64,000 nt of DNA from Flavobacterium pectinovorum (GTDB lineage Bacteria; Bacteroidota; Bacteroidia; Flavobacteriales; Flavobacteriaceae), in the NCBI RefSeq assembly GCF_900142715.1, contig NZ_FRBX01000004.1:248001-312000 (forward strand), written 5' to 3'. Positions 19,245-27,365 of the stretch are shown here, one piece after another (the first letter of the stretch is position 1; the number at the start of each line of letters is the position of its first letter). The position numbers were made by a program, and so were the translations under genes. The notes below the pieces were generated by a model. That model saw only the letters and a list, made by a program, of their open reading frames with translations. It was not told where the DNA came from and made no database searches.

Positions 19245-20389
19245 TGAAGATACTTATGGTTTCAATTCCATCACTCCATTTTTTTAGATGGACAAGTCAG
19301 CTTCAGGATTCTGGACATGAAGTATATTGGTTTGACATTACCGGAATGAGTGAAAAGTCTGAAAGGCTAAATTGGGTATCTCAAAAAGTAGGCTGGAAAT
19401 TAAAATGGAATTACCCCGGAAGATTGTTTGTAAAGAAAAAATTTCCAAAAGTCTATCAATTTCTTCAATATTTTAATGAGTACAAAACGGCATCGGTTTT
19501 TGAAAAATATTTAAATGAAATTAAGCCCGATGTTGTTCATAGTTTTGCTTTATATCTGTCATGTACTCCCATTATTTCTGTAATGGAAAAAAAATCAAAT
19601 CAAAAATGGATATATTCTTCCTGGGGAAGTGATTTGTTTTATTTTCAAAATGATAATAAATATTTAAAAGATATCAAACGGGTTTTGCCAAGAGTCAATT
19701 ATTTGTTTACAGATTGCAAAAGAGATTATGAAATAGCAAAAAAATATGGTTTTTCGGGTGATTTTCTTGGTGTTTTTCCTGGCGGAGGCGGATTTGATTT
19801 GGCTCATATGGAACAATTTAAATTACCTGTCGACCAACGAAATGTCATTCTGCTCAAAGGTTTTCAAGGAAGATCGGGTAGGGCTATTTCGGTTTTAAAA
19901 GCAATGGAATTTCTTAAAAACGAACTTTCCGATTATTCGATAGTTGTTTTTGGTTCGGATAAGGAAACTTTAGATTATGCAAAAAAGTCGATACTAAAAG
20001 ATTGGCCCAATTTCCAAATAATAGGAAAAGTTTCGCATCAGGAAGTTATAGAGCTTATGGGAAAATCTAAAATCTACATTGGTAATAGTAATTCAGACGG
20101 AATTCCGAATACTTTACTCGAAGCCATTTGCATGGAAGTTTATCCTATTCAGTCAAATCCGGGTGGCGCAACCGCTGAAGTTATAAATCATGGCGTTAAT
20201 GGCTTGCTAATCGAAAATTGCGAAGATGTTTCTGAAATCAAATCTAAAATTCTAGATGCTATTTACCGCCTGCCTGAAACAGATTACTTAAAAAATGATC
20301 TGTTACAATTAGAATACAATTATTTAAAAGAAAAAGTAAAAGACAGCTATAATAGCTTAAACGCTAAGTCAATAGAAATTAAAAATTAA
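19244..20389 (+). CDS. GT4-family glycosyltransferase
   Basis: 381-aa GT-B enzyme. The N-terminal domain reads KILMVSIPSLHFFRWTSQL, with WIYSSWGSDLFYF in the acceptor half. The donor domain has LLKGFQGRSGRAISVLKAM, IVVFGSDKET, FQIIGKVSHQEVIELM, and SNSDGIPNTLLEAICME with the E-x7-E region, then SNPGGATAEVI. The fit to GT4 is good. Sugar specificity is not predictable. Confidence 0.87.
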   Translation: MKILMVSIPSLHFFRWTSQLQDSGHEVYWFDITGMSEKSERLNWVSQKVGWKLKWNYPGRLFVKKKFPKVYQFLQYFNEYKTASVFEKYLNEIKPDVVHSFALYLSCTPIISVMEKKSNQKWIYSSWGSDLFYFQNDNKYLKDIKRVLPRVNYLFTDCKRDYEIAKKYGFSGDFLGVFPGGGGFDLAHMEQFKLPVDQRNVILLKGFQGRSGRAISVLKAMEFLKNELSDYSIVVFGSDKETLDYAKKSILKDWPNFQIIGKVSHQEVIELMGKSKIYIGNSNSDGIPNTLLEAICMEVYPIQSNPGGATAEVINHGVNGLLIENCEDVSEIKSKILDAIYRLPETDYLKNDLLQLEYNYLKEKVKDSYNSLNAKSIEIKN

Positions 20390-20394
20390 TTTAA

Positions 20395-21882
20395 GTGCAA
20401 AAAAGTATTTCAACTCAAGAAGATATTAAACAATTAATTATTGATATTGAGCAAAAATGGCCTGTAGATTTATGGAATATTAACGGCATTGATATTTGGC
20501 CTTATGTTAGAATTAAGATATATATAGATTTCTTAGTTCAAATGAATAAATCAAACGTATCAACTGACAGCAATAAACAAACTGAGAAGAAAAAATCTAA
20601 TTTCATAGTCCGTATTTTTTTAATGATTTTAAAAATAACGGGGGCTTTCGTGAGATTAATTGCATTTTTTTTAAGGTTGAGAAACAAAAAGATTTTATTT
20701 TTTGGTTCACATATTCATAGGGTTTTAAATGATGATGCTTATTTTAATAGATTTTATGATTCAATGATTGAGCATCATAAATTGGAGGATGAGGTTTATA
20801 TGGTCGAATATCAAAAAACCTATGACAAGATGTACAATGCGAATGCTGTAATAGAATTAAAAAAGCATTTGAATGATTTTACTTTATTATCCAAGTTGTT
20901 TTCTGGTTTCAGAAAAAATAAAAATACTGTGCATTTAGAGGGGTATGAGGAGTTTCACTTATGGCTGTCATCACATTTTTTTGAATTGAAAAGAGTAAGG
21001 ATTTCAGAGAAAGAATTAATTAATTGGACCAATAAAATAAAATCGCTTAAACCATTTTATAGATTATTCTATAAAATAGTAAAACCGTCTAAAATAGTTT
21101 TTCTTGGATATTATGGATTGGATGATTTAACAGCAGCCCTGTTAGTAGGAAATGATTTGAAAATTACAACAATAGATTTTCAGCACGGACCACAAACTAA
21201 TATTCACATGGCTTATACAAGCTGGACAAAAGTGCCAAAAGAGGGTTTCAATATAATGCCTGTTGAATTTTGGAACTGGGATTCAAGATCAAAAAGCAAT
21301 ATTGAAGAATGGGCATCTACAACACAAAACGTTAAGTCAATATTGGTGGGGCAGCCCTTTGTTTCGTATTATCTAAACAAATACAAAACAATAGAGAAAA
21401 GTGATGAAAAACAAATTTTTTATAGCTTACAAACCACTCCATTTTCTATTGAGGATATGATTACTCCTAAAATTATTTCACTGATAAAAAAAACAGAATT
21501 GAAATGGATTTTTAGATTGCATCCAAGAACTAACATAAGTCTGCAGGAGCTAAATGATTTTTTAATTTTAAATAATATTAATGATAAAGCCGTAGCTCAG
21601 GATGCATTTCAAACTCCCTTACCAGAATCACTTGTTCGTTCTTTCTTGCATGTTACAAATTATTCCGGTTGTTTAATTGAAGCTTATTTAATGGGAATCC
21701 CATCATTGTTAATTCATAATATGGGGAAAGAAATGTTTAATTTATATATTGATGATAAAAAAGTGTTTTTTATTGATCAAAAGGAATCAAATTTCGAATC
21801 AGATTTTTCTATTCTTATTGAAAATATAGGACGAAATAGCACGGTGAATACAGCGTTAGAAGTTTATAATCCCTTAGCATAA
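20395..21882 (+). CDS. Uncharacterised polysaccharide-locus protein, possible GT-B transferase
   Basis: 495-aa protein I cannot assign to a family. The N-terminal block KWPVDLWNINGIDIWPYVRI (about residues 21-40) looks like a conserved signature and argues for the GTG start at 20395, since the next ATG lies beyond it. A hydrophobic stretch with basic flanks (about residues 77-102) may be a membrane anchor. The C-terminal half has ILVGQPFVSYYLNKY, WIFRLHPRTN and NYSGCLIEAYLMGIPSLLI, arranged like the donor domain of CDP-glycerol-transferase or sialyltransferase-type GT-B proteins. A role as transferase is inference from this layout and the operon. Confidence 0.5.
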   Translation: MQKSISTQEDIKQLIIDIEQKWPVDLWNINGIDIWPYVRIKIYIDFLVQMNKSNVSTDSNKQTEKKKSNFIVRIFLMILKITGAFVRLIAFFLRLRNKKILFFGSHIHRVLNDDAYFNRFYDSMIEHHKLEDEVYMVEYQKTYDKMYNANAVIELKKHLNDFTLLSKLFSGFRKNKNTVHLEGYEEFHLWLSSHFFELKRVRISEKELINWTNKIKSLKPFYRLFYKIVKPSKIVFLGYYGLDDLTAALLVGNDLKITTIDFQHGPQTNIHMAYTSWTKVPKEGFNIMPVEFWNWDSRSKSNIEEWASTTQNVKSILVGQPFVSYYLNKYKTIEKSDEKQIFYSLQTTPFSIEDMITPKIISLIKKTELKWIFRLHPRTNISLQELNDFLILNNINDKAVAQDAFQTPLPESLVRSFLHVTNYSGCLIEAYLMGIPSLLIHNMGKEMFNLYIDDKKVFFIDQKESNFESDFSILIENIGRNSTVNTALEVYNPLA

Positions 21883-21915
21883 TTTAATTGTTAGGATGTT
21901 AATTAATATTGAATT

Positions 21916-22956
21916 TTGAATACAAAAGAAAATTTTTTGTGGATTTCTAACCTTCGTGTTATTGCTGTTATAGCAGTTATTTTTGTACATACAGCATCGC
22001 CGTTAGTAATGAAATTTGGTGTGTTGTCAAATCAATTGTGGAATTATGCCAATTTTTATGATGCGATATTTCGCTTTTGTGTTCCTGTATTTGTTATGAT
22101 ATCGGGAGCATTATTGCTGAATAAAGAATATGAATTTAGAACTTTTTTTATTAAACGTTTTATAAGGATTGGCTTGCCTTTCTTGTTCTGGAGTATTTGT
22201 TATGTTTTATATTCGATATTTATAAAAACAGATGACTACAAAAAGCTGCATTTTTTTGGAATCATTAAAAAACTAATCAGATCTGTTTATTTCGGAAGCG
22301 CTTATCATCTTTGGTACGTATACATGCTTTTCGGATTAATATTAATTATCCCAATTTTGAATGTCTGGATTAGCAAAGCCAAAAAAAGTGAAATTCATTA
22401 TTTTTTGTTGCTATGGTCCATAACGCTGCTATTTAAGAATTTTGGCTTTGAAAACTACAAACCTGCAATAGATTTGTCGTATTTTTCGGGATATGTTGGT
22501 TATTTGGTATTAGGATATTATTTGTCTGTAATAGAGATTAAGAATATAAAAAAATGGAGAATAATAGCAATATTGGTTTTTATTTTAGGTTCACTTATTA
22601 CCTTTTTTAGTACCTATTGGTTTTCTGTTTCAAAAGGTAAAATCGATAGTTCATTATATGATTTTTTTAGTTTTAATGTCCTTCTTGCCTCAATAGGAAT
22701 TTTTATATTTTTTAGATTGTCTAATTTTTTAAATAGCAAAACCAATGTTGTTTTGGTTCAAATTAGCAATTTGAGCTATGGTATTTACTTAATCCACGTT
22801 TTGGTTTTATCAATATTAGATAGTTTTGGCATAAACGCATCATTTATTAATCCAGTAATAGGAACTCCAATTACAGTTTTTTTATGCCTTAGTATTTCAA
22901 CCCTCATTATAAAAATAATAAATACAAATAAGACTGGATCTTACATTTCAGGCTAA
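21916..22956 (+). CDS. Acyltransferase-3 family membrane O-acyltransferase
   Basis: 346-aa polytopic protein of the WecH/OafA-like acyltransferase-3 family, which O-acetylates (or succinylates) surface glycans. The conserved His is in LRVIAVIAVIFVHTASPL (about residues 13-30), and FRFCVPVFVMISGALLL and FIKRFIRIGLPFLFWS are family marks. About ten hydrophobic segments follow. The start is TTG, with the first conserved residues only ten codons in. It is the last gene before a fresh promoter at 23034-23041. Confidence 0.85.
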   Translation: MNTKENFLWISNLRVIAVIAVIFVHTASPLVMKFGVLSNQLWNYANFYDAIFRFCVPVFVMISGALLLNKEYEFRTFFIKRFIRIGLPFLFWSICYVLYSIFIKTDDYKKLHFFGIIKKLIRSVYFGSAYHLWYVYMLFGLILIIPILNVWISKAKKSEIHYFLLLWSITLLFKNFGFENYKPAIDLSYFSGYVGYLVLGYYLSVIEIKNIKKWRIIAILVFILGSLITFFSTYWFSVSKGKIDSSLYDFFSFNVLLASIGIFIFFRLSNFLNSKTNVVLVQISNLSYGIYLIHVLVLSILDSFGINASFINPVIGTPITVFLCLSISTLIIKIINTNKTGSYISG

Positions 22957-23033
22957 TTCTCTTTTTATTTAAATGAAACTTTAATAAACATAAACTTTAT
23001 TATTACAAAGTGCCTTTTTTTAACTTTTAAAAT

Positions 23034-23041
23034 TACTTTTG
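23034..23041 (+). promoter_or_regulatory. Bacteroidota -7 element before the nonulosonic-acid cassette
   Basis: TACTTTTG matches TAnnTTTG exactly, 21 bases before the ATG at 23063, inside one of the larger gaps of the locus (106 bases). No clean -33 element at the usual distance. Confidence 0.5.
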
Positions 23042-23062
23042 AGGCATTAAAAAGTATTACTT

Positions 23063-24229
23063 ATGAAAAAAACAGCCATTATTCCGCTTCGTAAAAATTC
23101 TAAGGGAATTCCAGGAAAAAACAAGAAAAAAATGTTAGGCCGCCCGCTTTTTTCATGGGTTCTGACAGAAGCTATTTTTTCGGAATTAGATGAAGTTTAC
23201 ATTTTTACAGATGATCAGGAAATAATCGATTATATAAATAAAGAATACCATTGGTCGCCAAAAGTAAAAGCGCTTTTGCGTAATGATGAAAATGCATCTG
23301 ATACAGCCTCGACAGAAAGTGTGATGCTGGAGTTTGCCGAAACTATTAAATACGATTTTGATATTCTGTGCTTATTACAGGCAACTTCTCCAATGACAAA
23401 GGCAGTTGATATAAATGCCACGTTAAATGAAATTATCGATAATAAAAAACAATCTGCATTAACGGTTGTAAATACGCATCGCTTTATATGGAATTCTGAT
23501 GGAACATCTCAAAATTATGACGTTTTTAAAAGACCGAGACGCCAGGATTTTGATGGTTTGTTAATCGAAAATGGTGCAGTTTATACCACAACAAAAGAAG
23601 CTTTTTTAAATTCAAAAAACAGAATAAGCGGTTCAATTGGTTTGGTAAAAATGCCTGAAGAATCTCTTGTTGAAATAGATAGTACATCTGATTGGCATAT
23701 CGTTGAAAATTTATTGGCAGAACGCCAGAAGAAAAGTAAAACACACCAAAAAATTGAATACTTAATACTCGATGTCGATGGTGTTTTTACCGATGGAAGT
23801 GTTTATTATAATGCTGATGGAGAAATGGCCAAAAGATTTGATATGCGAGATGGAATGGGATTGGAAATTATCAGGCAAAATCAGATTCAGGTCATTGCAA
23901 TAACATCCGAAAATTCTGATTTAGTTGCGCAACGAATGAAAAAATTGCAGATAAACGACACATTTTTGGGGGTAAAGGATAAATTTTCGTTTTTAACACA
24001 TTTTCTTTTAGATAGAAATAGTAGTTTTGGCGCCGTTGCGTACGTAGGAGATGATGTAAATGATTTGGCAAATATTTGTAGTGTTGGATGGTCTTTTGCA
24101 CCGGCAAATGCAACCATTACCGTAAAAGCAAATGCTGATTATATTTTAACCCATGCATCTGCATCCGGAGCAATAAGAGAAACTTGTGAAATTTTAATAA
24201 AATATAATAAACGTTATGAAGGAATATAA
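23063..24229 (+). CDS. Fusion of CMP-nonulosonate cytidylyltransferase and KdsC-like HAD phosphatase
   Basis: 388 aa, two enzymes in one chain. Residues 1 to about 215 are a NeuA-type CMP-sugar synthetase: AIIPLRKNSKGIPGKNKKKM (nucleotide-binding), DEVYIFTDDQEI, and LLQATSPMTKAVDI. Residues from about 231 to 388 are a C0-type HAD phosphatase like KdsC: LDVDGVFTDGSVYYN (catalytic Asp 237/239), KRFDMRDGMGLEIIR, AITSENSDLVAQRM and VAYVGDDVNDL. Activation of a sialic-like acid to its CMP form is well supported. The attached phosphatase suggests a phosphorylated nonulosonate intermediate. It overlaps the synthase gene by 14 bases. Confidence 0.9.
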   Translation: MKKTAIIPLRKNSKGIPGKNKKKMLGRPLFSWVLTEAIFSELDEVYIFTDDQEIIDYINKEYHWSPKVKALLRNDENASDTASTESVMLEFAETIKYDFDILCLLQATSPMTKAVDINATLNEIIDNKKQSALTVVNTHRFIWNSDGTSQNYDVFKRPRRQDFDGLLIENGAVYTTTKEAFLNSKNRISGSIGLVKMPEESLVEIDSTSDWHIVENLLAERQKKSKTHQKIEYLILDVDGVFTDGSVYYNADGEMAKRFDMRDGMGLEIIRQNQIQVIAITSENSDLVAQRMKKLQINDTFLGVKDKFSFLTHFLLDRNSSFGAVAYVGDDVNDLANICSVGWSFAPANATITVKANADYILTHASASGAIRETCEILIKYNKRYEGI

Positions 24230-25091
24230 AAAACCTTATGTGATTGCCGAAATTGGATGTAATCATAAAGGCGAAATGTCAATAGCAAAGGAATTAATTA
24301 AAATTGCTAAGATTTTTGGAAATGCAGACGCAGTTAAATTTCAAAAACGAAATAATAAAGAACTTTTAACAGAGGAACAATACCACGCTCCCCATCCAAA
24401 TGCATTAAACTCTTATGGAGATACTTATGGTGCGCATCGTGAATTTTTAGAATTTGATGTTAACCAACACCGCGAATTAAAAGAATATTGCGAAGAAATT
24501 GGTATTGTTTATTCAACATCAGTTTGGGATACTACTTCTGCAAAAGAAATTACATCATTAAATCCGGAATTCATTAAAATTCCTTCTGCATGCAACAATA
24601 ACTTTGATATGTTAGGGTGGTTATGCGAAAATTATTCTGGCGAAATTCATATTTCTACAGGTATGACTACTAAAGATGAGACTGATATTTTAGTAAACTA
24701 TTTTACTGAAAAAGGTAGAAACAAAGATTTAGTATTATACAATTGTACTTCAGGATATCCGGTTCCATTTGAAGATGTTTGTTTGTTGGATATCAATTTG
24801 TTAAAACAAAAATACGCAGATAAGGTAAAACATATTGGTTTCTCTGGTCACCACTTAGGAATTGCTGTTGATATTGCGGCTTATACTTTGGGAGCAAACA
24901 TTATAGAAAGACATTATACTATCGACAGAACCTGGAAAGGAACTGACCATGCAGCATCTTTAGAACCAATGGGTTTACGCAAATTATCTCGTGATTTAGA
25001 CGCTGTTTATCAGGCATTAACTTTCAAATCGACTGATATATTGCCAATTGAGCAAGTCCAAAGAGATAAATTAAAGAACAAAAAAGTCTAA
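24216..25091 (+). CDS. NeuB-family nonulosonic acid synthase lacking the SAF domain
   Basis: Condenses PEP with an aldose (or aldose phosphate) to give a nine-carbon keto-acid. The TIM-barrel signatures are IAEIGCNHKGEMSIAKELI, AVKFQKR, VYSTSVWD, PEFIKIPSACNNNF, HISTGMTTKDE, CTSGYPVPFEDV, GFSGHHLGIAVDIAAYTLGA and ERHYTIDRTWKGTDH. It is only 291 aa; typical NeuB/NANS proteins are about 340-350 and end in an antifreeze-like SAF domain, which is absent here. The exact substrate (ManNAc, mannose or their phosphates) cannot be told. The overlap with the CMP-transferase/phosphatase gene shows tight coupling. Confidence 0.88.
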   Translation: MKEYKKPYVIAEIGCNHKGEMSIAKELIKIAKIFGNADAVKFQKRNNKELLTEEQYHAPHPNALNSYGDTYGAHREFLEFDVNQHRELKEYCEEIGIVYSTSVWDTTSAKEITSLNPEFIKIPSACNNNFDMLGWLCENYSGEIHISTGMTTKDETDILVNYFTEKGRNKDLVLYNCTSGYPVPFEDVCLLDINLLKQKYADKVKHIGFSGHHLGIAVDIAAYTLGANIIERHYTIDRTWKGTDHAASLEPMGLRKLSRDLDAVYQALTFKSTDILPIEQVQRDKLKNKKV

Positions 25092-25096
25092 GACGA

Positions 25097-25918
25097 ATGC
25101 TTTTTTCAAACAGAATTAGAGTTTTTTGGTGGAACGAAAAAATTATCCAGGGTAAGTCTAAAGAAAACTATGGAGATGTTTTGGGTAGATACCTTGTTGA
25201 AAAAATCTCTAATAAAAAAGTTGTTTTTGCATGGCCTAAAAAATTCTCTTTTTTAGATTGGTTTTTACCAATTTATGTAACGATAGGAAGTATTTTAACC
25301 AATGTAAATCATAAATGTATTGTTTGGGGCAGCGGAATTATCAGTAAAGATTCTAAAATAAAAAATGCTGTTTTTTTAGCTGTTCGCGGGCCTCAAACTC
25401 GAAAATATTTGTTAAGTCTTGGATATAAAGTTCCCGAAATATATGGAGATCCGGCTTTACTCTTGCCGGATTATTTTAATCCTGAAGTTACTAAAAAGTA
25501 CGAGTACGGCATTGTACCGCATTACAATGATTATAAAATAGTTCAAAGCTGGTTTCAGGGACAAAATCATATCAAAATTATAGATATGATGACCAATGAT
25601 ATCGAGTCTAAAACTATTGAATTTTTAGAATGTAAAAAAGTGGTTTCGTCTTCTTTGCACGGAGTCATTATAGCACATACATATGCTATTCCGGCAGTTT
25701 GGCAGCCGTTTTCGAATGGTGTTTTTGGTGATGATATCAAATATCAGGATTATTTTGAGTCGGTAAAAATACCTTCATATAATCCATCAATTCGAACAAA
25801 CGAATTCTCAGAGATAGAATTAGAGAAATTATTTGTAGAGAATGTTAGTTTGCCTGATAAAGAAGTTATAGAGTCACTGAAAAAAGGTTTAATGGCAGTT
25901 TGTCCTTTTAAGAATTAG
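25097..25918 (+). CDS. Polysaccharide pyruvyl transferase family protein
   Basis: 273-aa member of the CsaB/WcaK-type family that places pyruvate ketals, or in some cases sugars, on glycans. Evidence is the early VFWWNEK with KENYGDVLGRYLVEKI, CIVWGSGIISKD, FLAVRGPQTRKYLLSLGY, EIYGDPALLLPDYF, and the hallmark VVSSSLHGVIIAHTYAIPAV near residue 190. It follows the NeuB-like gene after 5 bases, so it may act on the same residue or glycan branch. Acceptor unknown. Confidence 0.85.
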   Translation: MLFSNRIRVFWWNEKIIQGKSKENYGDVLGRYLVEKISNKKVVFAWPKKFSFLDWFLPIYVTIGSILTNVNHKCIVWGSGIISKDSKIKNAVFLAVRGPQTRKYLLSLGYKVPEIYGDPALLLPDYFNPEVTKKYEYGIVPHYNDYKIVQSWFQGQNHIKIIDMMTNDIESKTIEFLECKKVVSSSLHGVIIAHTYAIPAVWQPFSNGVFGDDIKYQDYFESVKIPSYNPSIRTNEFSEIELEKLFVENVSLPDKEVIESLKKGLMAVCPFKN

Positions 25919-25966
25919 TTTAAGAATAGAAAATATTATTTTAAAATACCACTTAGTGTTTAGGTT

Positions 25967-27364
25967 ATGAGTAAAAAAGTATTTGTTTTTTTTCCGGATG
26001 GTGTAGGACTACGCAATTTTGCTTTTACAAAATTTAAAGAAATAGGAGAAGAAAAAGGGTATGAAATCGTTTACTGGAATAATACTGTTTTTTCTTTAAA
26101 AGAGGAGTTAGGATATGATGAGGTTAAAATCGAAAATCATACGACGCATCCTTTAACGCCTGTTTATTCGAGAATAAGAAAACATATTGAATTAAATGTT
26201 TCTCAAAAAAAATTCAATGATAAAGTCTACGAAACCTATAAATTTCCATTTAGTTACAAAGGTCTCAAAAACACTTTAAAAACCTTATACACTAAATTGC
26301 TGATTGGTTTTAATTCTTCAGAAAAAGGAATTGTAAGGATCAGAAAGCGTATCAATGCCCTGGAGCGTTCCACTACAAAATATCAATATTGTAAAGCACA
26401 ATTACAAGAACATAAACCTGATTTAGTTTTTTGCACCACACAAAGAGCAACACAATCTATTAGTGCTTTATTAGCAGCCAAAGATCTGGGTATTCCCGTA
26501 GTGTCTTTTGTTTATTCATGGGATAATGTGCCAAAAGCAATGCAGGTTGTCGAAGCTGATTTTTATTTTGTGTGGAGTGATTTAATGAAAGAAGAAGTCC
26601 TGAAATATTATCCTTTTGTACAAGAATCTCAGGTTTTTGTAACTGGTACGCCTCAGTTTGAACCTCATTACGACCAAAATTTGTTTAAAAGCAGAGAAGA
26701 GTTTTTTAATGAAAACAATTTAGATACTTCTAAAAGATATATTTGTTTCTCTGGCGATGACGAAACGACTTCTCCGCTAGATCAATATTATCTGGAAGAT
26801 CTGGCAAAAGCAGTACGAAATTTAAATGCAAAAGGCGAAAATGCGGCTATTATTTATCGTAAATGTCCTGTAGATGTCAGCACAAGATATGACGCAGTTA
26901 TTGATGCTAATAAAGATGTAATAACTGTTCTTGACCCATTATGGAAACCTGCAGGTAAAAATTGGAATGAAATTTTACCAACCAAAGAAGATTTGGGATT
27001 ATTACATAACGTTTGTGCACATTCAGAGTTCGTTACAAATGTATGCTCTTCTACCGTTTTTGATTTTGTTGCACATGATAAACCTTGTATTTACTTCAAT
27101 TACGAACAGCCACAACTAAAAAAAGGAATCAGAGATATCGGTCAGAATTATAAATATGTTCATTTTAGAAGCATGCCTTCTCAGGAAGCGGCAGTATTTT
27201 GTACAGATAAGACAACTTTGGAAGATCAGGTAAAACAAATTTTAGATAAAAAATTATCGAATGTCTCAGATGGCAAAAAATGGTACGAAATTGTAGTGGG
27301 AAAAAATCCAACACAAGCATCTTTGGCAATTTGGGATACAATCAATCAATGTATAAATAAATAA
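25967..27364 (+). CDS. Uncharacterised GT-B-like surface-glycan protein
   Basis: 465-aa protein, family not recognised. FVFFPDGVGLRNFAFTKFKE opens like the N-terminal Rossmann domain of a GT-B protein. LQEHKPDLVFCTTQRATQS, PVVSFVYSWDNVPKAM and FYFVWSDLMKEEVLKYYP look like the linker region of capsular or CDP-glycerol-type transferases. VCAHSEFVTNVCSSTVFDFV followed by KPCIYFNY resembles the donor-binding end of such enzymes. It lacks membrane helices. It sits between the pyruvyltransferase and an MBOAT acyltransferase (one base gap to the latter). A transferase role is likely but unproven. Confidence 0.5.
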   Translation: MSKKVFVFFPDGVGLRNFAFTKFKEIGEEKGYEIVYWNNTVFSLKEELGYDEVKIENHTTHPLTPVYSRIRKHIELNVSQKKFNDKVYETYKFPFSYKGLKNTLKTLYTKLLIGFNSSEKGIVRIRKRINALERSTTKYQYCKAQLQEHKPDLVFCTTQRATQSISALLAAKDLGIPVVSFVYSWDNVPKAMQVVEADFYFVWSDLMKEEVLKYYPFVQESQVFVTGTPQFEPHYDQNLFKSREEFFNENNLDTSKRYICFSGDDETTSPLDQYYLEDLAKAVRNLNAKGENAAIIYRKCPVDVSTRYDAVIDANKDVITVLDPLWKPAGKNWNEILPTKEDLGLLHNVCAHSEFVTNVCSSTVFDFVAHDKPCIYFNYEQPQLKKGIRDIGQNYKYVHFRSMPSQEAAVFCTDKTTLEDQVKQILDKKLSNVSDGKKWYEIVVGKNPTQASLAIWDTINQCINK

Positions 27365-27365
27365 T

